Both the position numbers and the translations under genes were made by a program. Shown here piece by piece: positions 48,076-64,000 of a stretch of 64,000 nucleotides of DNA. Source of the stretch: Mycteria americana (lineage: Eukaryota > Chordata > Aves > Ciconiiformes > Ciconiidae); NCBI RefSeq assembly GCF_035582795.1, contig NC_134369.1, positions 60,574,001-60,638,000 on the forward strand, read 5' to 3'. The number at the start of each line of letters is the position of its first letter. Position 1 is the stretch's first letter. The notes under the pieces are model-generated. The model saw only the letters and a list, made by a program, of their open reading frames with translations. It had not been told where the DNA came from and made no database searches.

Positions 48076-49136
48076 TTGGATGATGGTGAAAAATGGCCTG
48101 AAAATGTATTTATTAAGTACAATACTGTATTACAACTAATGTTATTCTGTCAAAGGACTGAAAAATGGGATGAAATACCTTACGTAGATTTGTTCTTTGC
48201 CTTAAGAAACAATTGGGAAGTTAGAAAAAGTTGTGGATTTGTAGATTCTGAATATCAAAATGGTATCTATTTGGTCAAGAAAAAGGATAGCAATTCTTGT
48301 TGTACAAGCTGTAAAACAAAAAGGAATGGTACAGAGGAAAATGATGAGGAAGCTCTTTTGGAATATGTGCTTACTATGGAGGAGAGAAGAACAGTTGTAG
48401 AAAAGGCTAAAGAAGGAGTAACCCGGGAACATGGAGGAGGGCCTAATAGAGACACCTCTCTCCCAAGGGGGGATCCCAGGTGGGATCCAAATACTTGTGG
48501 AGGGTTACAGAGAATAAAGAATACTGAAAATTTATTCTATATGGAATCCAGCATGGAATCCAGAAACCACAGAAGTGTGCAAAACTGTACGAAATATGAC
48601 AGGGAGATAAAGAACCCCCATCTGTCTTTTATGAAAAATTATGTGAAGCAGCTTGGAAGTGGACTAATTTGGACCCTGAGGATGAGAATAATTCTAGACT
48701 TCTTAAGGTGTTGTTCATTGGTCAGGCAGCACCTGATATTAGAAAGAAATTACAGAAAGCATTTGGTGCTGGTGGTATGACAATATCTCAATTGTTATCA
48801 ATTGCTTGCAAAGTTTATAATAACTGGGATGAAGTAGAGGAAAAGGAAAAACAAAAGAAATCAAAATTACAAGCTTCCTTGTGGGCCGCCTTGTCAGAAG
48901 GACAAGGAAGAGGCAGAGGAAGAGGCAGAGGAAATTTTAGAGGAGGGTTTCAAGGTAGAGGAGGAAATCATGGAAATACTGGGAAAAGTCATAGTAATAT
49001 TCCTTTAGGAGCAAATCAGTGTGCATATTGTAAGCAAGAGGGCCACTGGAAAAAAGATTGCCTATGCCTTTTGAATAATCAGGAAAAGGGAACAGAGACA
49101 GCTGCCGAGGTACTGGCAGAGATAGGATTAGATTGA
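48076..49136 (+). pseudogene. ERV gag remnant (two frames, frameshifted)
   Basis: An N-terminal open frame at 48076-48780 resembles the matrix part of gammaretroviral gag. The end of capsid and the nucleocapsid are in another frame (48669-49136). The capsid C-terminal block (AAPDIRKKLQKAFG) is out of frame with the N-terminus, so a frameshift near 48.61 kb separates them. Combined length is well below a normal gag, so much of the capsid is missing. The nucleocapsid has one CCHC knuckle (CAYCKQEGHWKKDC) preceded by an RG-rich stretch (GQGRGRGRGRGNFRGG). A single knuckle fits gammaretrovirus-like elements. It is an inactive remnant. Confidence 0.85.
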
Positions 49137-50760
49137 AGGGGACCCGAGGAATTTATTAAAGTTTCCTCAGCCAATCCTCTGGTTCCAGTAAAGCTGGGGA
49201 ATGAAATAACAGATTTTTTAAACAGATAGTGGAGCAACTCACTCGGTACTTACTGATTGTAAAGAACCTGAAGTAAAATTAAGACCAGTGTAACTGGTGC
49301 CACCGGGAAAAAGACTCTAAGGTCATTCTTACAACTAATGGAGTGTACAACTGGAAATACTACAGCAACTCATTCACTTCTTTGTATGCCAGAGTGCCCC
49401 TTGCCATTGTTGGGGAGAGATTTGCTATGCGAGTTAAATGCACAAATAACTTTTTCTGAAAATTTGGTACAGCTGCACTTTCCCCCAGAAAATGCCTGGA
49501 AAGCACAAATGTGTCTGCTGACTCAGGGTGAAAAGGATGAAAATACAGACATTCCCAAAGAAGTACTGAATGCAGCGATACCACTGGTATGGGCATCGGG
49601 GAAACCAGGACGAGCAAAGGCATTACCCCAATAAAAATTGCGTTGAAATCTGGAGCCCAACTGGTAAGAAAGAAACAATATCATATCAGATTAGAGGCGC
49701 GGCAAGGACTGGAACCATTCATTAACTCCTTTTAGAACATGGGCTATTATGGAAGTGTCAATCAGAATTTACTACTCCCATTTTGCCAGTAAGAAAGCCT
49801 AATTCTCAAGAATATAGGTTGGTGCAGGATTTGCGGGAAATTAACGCTCAAACAGTTGACGTCCACCCTGTGGTGCCAAACCTGTATACTTTACTTGCTT
49901 CTGTCCCTGAAAATAATATGTATTTTACAGTTCTAGATTTAAAAGATGCTTTCTTTTGCATTCTGGTGGATGAACAGAGTCAGTTCATCTTTGCTTTTGA
50001 ATGGGAAAGCCCGACCACAGGACGAAAGATGCAGTTATATTGGACTGTACTACCACAAGGATTCAAAAATAGCCCAACGTTATTTGGTAATGCGTTGGCA
50101 AAAGAATTAGAACAATGGCAAGGTAATAATAGACATATAACCTTGTTGCAATATGTTGATGGTTTATTAATTGGCTCAAGCAATTACAGTGAATGTTTTA
50201 AGCTACAATTAGTTTGCTGAACTTTTTAGGACTTGCAGGATATCGCGTCTCCAAAAAAAGGCACAAATAGCAAAAGATGGAGTTCGATACCTGGGATTTG
50301 AAATCACGCAGGGACAGCGGAAATTGAGCACAAAACTCAAGGAGGTGATTTGTAGAATTGCTGTACCTAGATCAAAAAAACCCCAACAACTGAGAGGATT
50401 CTTGGGTATGACTGGACGGTGTCAGTTGTGGATTCCTAATTTTGGACCGATCGCTAAACCACTATATGCTGCCATCAAGGGTCTGGAGGCACTACTTGCA
50501 TGGACTGCTGAGTGTCGAAAGGGTTTTGATGAAATCAAGAAAAGACTTATGGAAGCTCCTGCATTAGGACTTCCAAATTTAGAAAAACCTTTTCAGCTGT
50601 ATGTGCATGCGAGGCAACAGGCGGCTTTAGGAGCCCTAACTCAAATGTTGGGAAGCTGGAAGAGAACTGTGGGGTATTTCTCTAAACAATTAGACAAAGT
50701 CAGTAAAGGATGGCCTGCTTGTCTGAGAGCTGTTGCTGCAGCAGTGATTTGCTGCAGCAG
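49137..50760 (+). pseudogene. ERV pro-pol remnant (protease, reverse transcriptase), inactive
   Basis: The protease region (49150-49450) is broken by stops around the active-site block, although LLGRDLL near the protease C-terminus is recognisable. The reverse transcriptase is open at 49783-50220: LVQDLREINAQ, FTVLDLKDAFF, LPQGFKNSP. The catalytic motif reads YVDGLL instead of YVDDLL (about 50153-50170), so one metal-binding Asp is lost. A frameshift follows at about 50220-50323, then the connection region (LRGFLGMTGRCQLW) runs open to 50764. RNase H and most of integrase are deleted: at 50760/50761 the sequence jumps directly to the integrase C-terminal block. Confidence 0.88.
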
Positions 50761-51307
50761 GTAGAAGCCCTACCCTTGGCCCTATTGAGAGGTAGGGTAA
50801 CCCCAAGAATCAGAGAACGAGTAAGCCCCTTTGAGATCATGTATGGAAAACCATATGCTACTAACACACTCACAATAAAAGAGGATCAAATGCACATGAA
50901 AGGACAGGAAGCAGTTAAAGAGTATTTAATTTCTCTTTCGCAGATCTTTGTTACATAGGTACTTAAATCAGAGGACACCTTTGCCTAGGGATACCCCTGT
51001 CCATCCTTTTTGGCTGGGAGACCTTGTCTACATTCGAACTTGGAAAGACGAGCCACGAAAGGGAAAGTAGACACAGGATGGCTTAAGAAGATTTTACATG
51101 GTTTAGGATTCTCCCTAACAGGAGGGTTACAAAATCTGTTATGGAATTTAATTATCTTTGTAATAATTGCAATAATGGTTTGTGTCGTGTTTGGATGTTT
51201 AAAAAGTCTATTCGCTAGACAAATATCTCAATCTTATGCGTTAGTTGTACAAAATGGAGTGAGACTTGTTGAAAAATTGCATTTTGGTAAGTCTCAAAGG
51301 GGGGAAT
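50761..51307 (+). mobile_element. provirus fragment B: integrase end and env tail
   Basis: Nearly identical to 43284-43830. Integrase C-terminal block open to 50958, then stops, then the env TM span and tail at 51010-51315. It shares the env deletion of fragment A, so both descend from the same deleted element. The left edge is a sharp junction with pol sequence. Confidence 0.9.
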
Positions 51308-51890
51308 TGTTGTAAGCATCAAACGTAAGTATACAACTCACGTAAAGATTGATGCTGCTATAGACATCCACTGTAGAGCCCTACCCTATCTCCATAGGAA
51401 CTTATACAACGTACCTTTGTCTAATAAGCAGGATGTGGCTGCCAAAAAGCAGAAGTGTAACTGATGCATTACGAGTCTAGTTAGTAAACCATGAAGAACC
51501 GCTTAGATGTGCCAAAAAGGTAGGAAACTCGGGGAAAGGTAGTTGCGGCAGGGGGAGATCGCGACCCCCGACTCACGGACCACCTACCCCAATTAGACCA
51601 CCGACTCCAATGATGGAGTTGAAGAACAACGACTAAGCATGCGTACTAATTTACATGCTAGGCGAAGGGATTTTAACCAATCAATCATTTAATAGAAGAA
51701 TACTGCAGAGGTACTAGGAAGTTGCATATGCTAATGCTTTGTGTATAAAGAACTGTTAATTTGAAAGCTGTGTGTGCTGTCTTGGGACAGACACCCATAT
51801 CTGCGCAAATATGCAATAAAATACCTCTGCTCTGGGTGAACATTGGCATTTTGCACAGCGGGTGAACGAACCCCGATTTTTGGGACAACA
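51308..51890 (+). mobile_element. 3' LTR of the provirus (583 bp)
   Basis: TGTTGT..ACAACA ends, same length as the LTR at 43831-44413 with only a handful of substitutions. Followed by CG and segment S copy 3. Confidence 0.93.
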
Positions 51891-51892
51891 CG

Positions 51893-52194
51893 TTCACTGA
51901 GTAACTTACATATTTGTGCTTCAGGCTGCAACTTTTCCTTCCCAGCTGTAATTTTCCCAAGGTATTCTACAATTATAACCCTCTATGGCAGCTGAAATAT
52001 GAATGTTCTTGCTTTTTCCTGTCAGTATTTAATGAGTGGCAGACGCGGTCTGTTTACATAACTGCACTAATGGCCTCATTGAAAGTGAAACCAGGCACGG
52101 GTTCCTGTAAGCCGTGTGATTTTCTCCCTGTGCAACCCCGAGCCCTACAGCATCAGTCCCTCCCCGAGACTGACGGCACCGCGGCTCTCTGGAG
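51893..52194. repeat. segment S, copy 3 (truncated, 302 bp)
   Basis: Matches the first 302 bp of copies 1 and 2, ending at GCGGCTCTCTGGAG, where copies 1 and 2 continue into CTTGGCACAG. Almost identical to copy 2. Confidence 0.94.
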
Positions 52195-52205
52195 ATCCTA
52201 GGAAA

Positions 52206-52329
52206 GCACTAGGAAATTCAACATGTACTCTTGCTTGCGACCAGTTAATCTGTGGATAACTGACCCTTATTAGCTTGCTCTGGGAGCAATCTGATGTCTA
52301 CCTGGTAGGACTGAATAGAGGGGGTTATA
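52206..52329. repeat. segment T, copy 2 (124 bp)
   Basis: Ends at GAGGGGGTTATA, where copy 1 continues into TATAAAA but this one runs into GGGCCCCCTATTTC. About 11 bp of unmatched sequence separates it from S copy 3. Confidence 0.9.
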
Positions 52330-54739
52330 GGGCCCCCTATTTCACTACTTGAAGGGCACTGGACATCAAAACTAGGGCCAGCTCCATCAGATGACTAAAT
52401 CAGAACCTAAAAGGGTAGGAAGAGAGGTCAAAAATAGAGTATTAGAGTATGTGTAAATTAAGCCTTCTAAAAATTAAAAAAAAAAAAAAAAAAAAGAGTA
52501 AAATCAAAGAAGTTTGATACAGACTTTTATCTACATTTTTATTACAGTGAGATGAACCAAATATGAACAAATTGAGGAAAATGTAATGAACATTGCCTGA
52601 TAACATTCTTAGACATTCCATGCATGCTTTGCAAGACTGCCTTGTCTTGACTTTTAAATACCTCTGGGACATGAATTGTAATTACACAGATTTAGGAATT
52701 TGCCAAGACTCCTCTGAGAAACTATGTAATTTCAGAAGCATGTTTGTAAGAATCTGACAGAGTACTTGAGTAAGGTGCTTGCTCAGTAAACAAATACTAA
52801 ATAATTTTGCTATCACTTTCCTTTCTAGAACTTTCAAAACAGATTTTAATTGCTGTGTTATAAAATTAGTCCATATGCTTAGTTAGAATAGAACACGCTA
52901 CTGTTTCTCCTACAGCATATTTCCCTTTCCTGAGTAAATGAAATAAATCTTGCAGGACAGATCTGCATATAGTATTTTAAAGACGAAATTTGCATTATGA
53001 GTTTGTAAAAGCCCTTTAAAAGTACATTTAAGTCTTACATTTTATGTATAGCTTAAAGATGACACAGAGTGGACTTCAAGAATGGGAAGGTCATCATTAA
53101 AGTCTACAGTAACCAAGAATTAGTTTATTTACTACTGGATTTAAGAACCTGTTTTTCTTTTCTAAGAATTGCTCCACCACTTTAAAAAAAAAAAAAAAAG
53201 CTTTTCTAGTGGTTGTTAAACACTTGTTAGCACTGAGATACTATGTCTGTGGGTTACAGAAAGACAGTCACTGGTAAACATTTACTGTAATACATTAAAG
53301 TCAATGGCATTAGATTAGTGATGCCAGCTCACGTAAACTGTAAAGAAAAAGACAAAAGCTAAGCTTTGCTATTTTCAGCACGAGTTTGAAACGCATGCAA
53401 CAGGACTAAACTCGCCTTGCATTTTAGTCTTTCCTTGGTTCCTTGTACAGACATAAACTAACAGGGGCACTTCGTATACAACTTGGCAGACAGGCACTTC
53501 CATTTCAGAAATGCAAGGACATTGCTGGAGAGGATGTGTATGCTGTGTTACAGAACGGCTACTGGTGGGAAGGCAGCGGCACCAGCTCCAGGCAGCACAA
53601 ACAGCCCAGCATGTTCTCATGTACTAACAGGCTGATTCAAGGTCTACTGAAGTCAGTCAGAAGTCTCACCCTTGAAACTGCTCCTTCAAGCCAAGTATAA
53701 TCAGCTGACTTCAAAGGTTTACAGTCAAATTAAAAGGGTGCTTTTTGGGTTTTTAATCTTTTTTTTTTTTTTTAAAGAATGCTACAGTCAATATATTTCC
53801 ACTAGGCCCCGCAGTACAGAACCTGTTAAAGTTTAAATCTTTCACACCTCATTCAAGTGCCTGCCTTATATTTTTAAATGGTTTGCAAATAACACAGGTG
53901 GGTATTGATGTTGTAGCAAAGGTATTTTTATTTGATATAGATAAGACTAAGTTTGGGCTAGCAACTTTCTATGCTATATAAATACAAGACAGATCTAACA
54001 GTTTGCATTCAGCAGTGTACAGATTAAAACAAATTAGCTAATAATTTGAATTTTTCTTCCATAAATCATAGCAAAGACATTGAAGTTCTTTTTAAGAAAG
54101 GAGATAATTAAATATTACATGAGGTATTTTAACAAAGTATATTTTCTCACCGGAATACATCTTAAAATAAGTACCCCTAGTTTAAATGACCTGGTGCAGT
54201 AAAACAGAACAGACAGTACTAGAAGTATCCCTGTGTCCAGCAACTTCATTTTCACAGCATGATTTAACACTTGGTATTTTTTATAACTAGAAACTAAAAT
54301 TTGCATTTCTACACTATCTTCCACCTGAGAACATGAAGGAGCTTTACAACCTTGTGATAACCTCCTCCCTCCAGAGACAGTCAGACCAGTTAAAGAGCTG
54401 CAGAAACAAAAGTACAGTGAGATTTCTGCAACTTGCCCCAGGTCAAAAGAGGAAGACAAAAGCAAAAGCAGCCTGATATTCTTTCTCCCGTGTTCAACTC
54501 ACAGATCTCCATTCTTTCTGTATTGATACCAGGCCTAAGTCACTGTCTAATCTACTTTGTAACATTCAGTATCTTTTTGTGCGCAGCATGTTCCCAGTAG
54601 CCCAAAAGGACATGCAGTCTAGTAGATCAAGGTACACAGGACAAGAAAATGGAGCTACTAGTTATTAGTTTGCGATATGACCTCCTACCAACATATCTAA
54701 AACAATTTACAAGTTAGGCTTTATCATCAAAATGGAAGT
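52330..54739. other. intergenic DNA downstream of WARS1
   Basis: AT-rich with poly(A)/poly(T) runs (52474-52495, 53183-53198, 53760-53773). TTTATT (AATAAA on the - strand) at 52537 and 53927 could be distal WARS1 poly(A) signals. No gene seen. Confidence 0.55.
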
Positions 54740-54745
54740 TTTATT
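54740..54745 (-). terminator. WARS1: candidate poly(A) signal of WARS1
   Basis: AATAAA on the - strand about 270 bp past the WARS1 stop codon. It is the nearest consensus signal; more distal ones exist. Confidence 0.4.
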
Positions 54746-55015
54746 TATATTTTCAACATTAAATACAGTGTTGTGCTGACAGACATGCTTTTCTGCAAGA
54801 CTGGGAAATTCTGTCTTGTATATTCTGATTTTAAATAGATACGAGTCCTATTTTAAACTTTTCCTGTACTCTGACAGTCACTGTAATTAACTCATTAAAA
54901 GCAGTATTTATAAAGCACTGATTGCAGGCTGTACATAACTAGGGAGTGATGACATACAACAGACAACAATTACTTGGGTTTGGTTTATCAAGTGGTAAGT
55001 TACATATGCATTTCT

Positions 55016-62911
<7,896 letters not shown>

Positions 62912-64000
62912 CTAGAAAACAACATTTGGAAAAGCTGAGAAGCCAATATAAGCAATGATAAATAGCGATAACTTTTTGAAATGTGTAAAATGCACAAGTG
63001 TATCATTCAGATATGCAGTTGAAGACCAGTATCTACCTTTATCGAGCTGTGTTGCCTTATCTGAGGAAACTTTTTCATCTTTACCTTCTATGACGTCAAC
63101 AAACCTTCAGCTAACATAGAAACTAATGAAAAAAGGCAGGCTGTGATCACCAAGGTTTCAGAAAAGGTTCATCAGGACATACTCTCTTCATCATTGAACT
63201 ATCTACCCTTGCCAGAAATACAATTGACTATATCATCACTCTGAGCTGCTAATTTTTTTTTTCTCTTTGTGAGAGAATGACTATAGAGCTACTTATCAGG
63301 CAAGTTCCTCTCTAAGATCTCAGAATCATTGCAATATGCATGCTGTACTCATGAAGCATCTCAGATGTGTCTAGTTTTCTTTTTTATACAGTGCTTAATC
63401 ACAGGGTGACCAACCTGCTTCCCTGATCAAAATTCTTTCAGAACAGAAAGCAAATAGCAGATTTTTCCAAACATGTAATGAAGTCATTATCACAATACCA
63501 ACTTTTATTAGAGCACTGTTAAAAACAAGTAGGCATCTGTTCCTTGGTTACAGTGAAGGCTGAAATGCTGTCACTGGCCCAATTACTGGTCAAAGAATGA
63601 TGTTAGTGCTCAGGAACACCAAGGTTTGAATGCCACCTTTGACACAATCTTTTTTTGGCCAACGTTACAGAAACCTGCAATTGCAGTGAAGTAAATGGAA
63701 GACAGAGTAACCCAGCACCTTGATAATTAGGCTTTTGAGCGCTCCTTAACTTTTTTCATATATGTGTATGCACGTGTGTATTAATATAACTTTTTCTGAA
63801 GAGACAAGCTTCTATATAAATTTGGCATAGAAATTTCTAGGAGGCATAATTGACTATAGCTGCAATCACTATTAAAAAAAAAAAAAAAAAAGAATAGTTC
63901 TTTATTCTGGGCATTTCAACGTTGGTGTTTTGTACTTTGCTGTTACTAGGCCAAAAAGGTAGATATCATGCTAGAACTTTCACTGTAAATTGTTTTCTAT
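62912..64000 (-). other. WARS1 intron to window edge
   Basis: No further WARS1 exon seen; the next expected exon is not present before 64000. Poly(A) run at 63872-63891. Confidence 0.6.

Noticed and set aside
48202-48455. - strand open frames across ERV gag
   Set aside because: Antisense shadows of the gag remnant.

Overview
This is vertebrate nuclear DNA, most likely from a bird. Genes are split into small exons with GT..AG introns. The interspersed repeats are CR1 LINEs with the typical 3' end, two copies of an avian-type solo LTR and a gammaretrovirus-like endogenous provirus. The gene order SLC25A29(-) / SLC25A47(+) / WARS1(-) matches the order I know for the YY1-WARS1 interval of amniotes (human 14q32). 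Species cannot be fixed from the sequence alone.

Layout. 1-5 kb: strong splice signals on the + strand joining three exons in one continuous reading frame that ends at 4986. I do not recognise this gene. 5.1-5.7 kb: solo LTR copy 1. 8.8-18.3 kb: SLC25A29 on the - strand, four coding exons giving a complete 301-residue mitochondrial carrier, with a CpG-island promoter at 17.8-18.7 kb. A 27-bp perfect inverted repeat lies just upstream of its start codon. 18.9-19.4 kb: CR1 tail. 19.4-33.2 kb: intergenic DNA with a (CCATA)n array at 21.1-21.3 kb and solo LTR copy 2 (28.26-29.11 kb), which carries a nested CR1 and intact 5-bp target duplications. 33.2-42.3 kb: SLC25A47 on the + strand, six coding exons giving a complete 295-residue carrier. 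42.7-52.3 kb: rearranged block in which a 422-bp unique-looking segment occurs three times (the third copy truncated), interleaved with two pieces of a defective provirus. A 1434-bp piece (integrase end, env tail, LTR, flank) is present twice at exactly the same length. 55.0 kb to the right edge: the 3' four coding exons of WARS1 on the - strand, with a CR1 in one intron. The 5' part of WARS1 lies beyond the window.

How the genes relate. SLC25A29 and SLC25A47 are paralogous inner-membrane mitochondrial carriers placed head to head about 15 kb apart. Both begin with a tiny phase-1 exon followed by a 44-nt exon, so they look like products of an old inverted duplication. WARS1 is the cytosolic tryptophanyl-tRNA synthetase and is functionally unrelated. 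I found no RNA gene, CRISPR or bacterial-type system. The most unusual structures are the promoter inverted repeat, the provirus-associated rearrangement and the unrecognised 5' gene.
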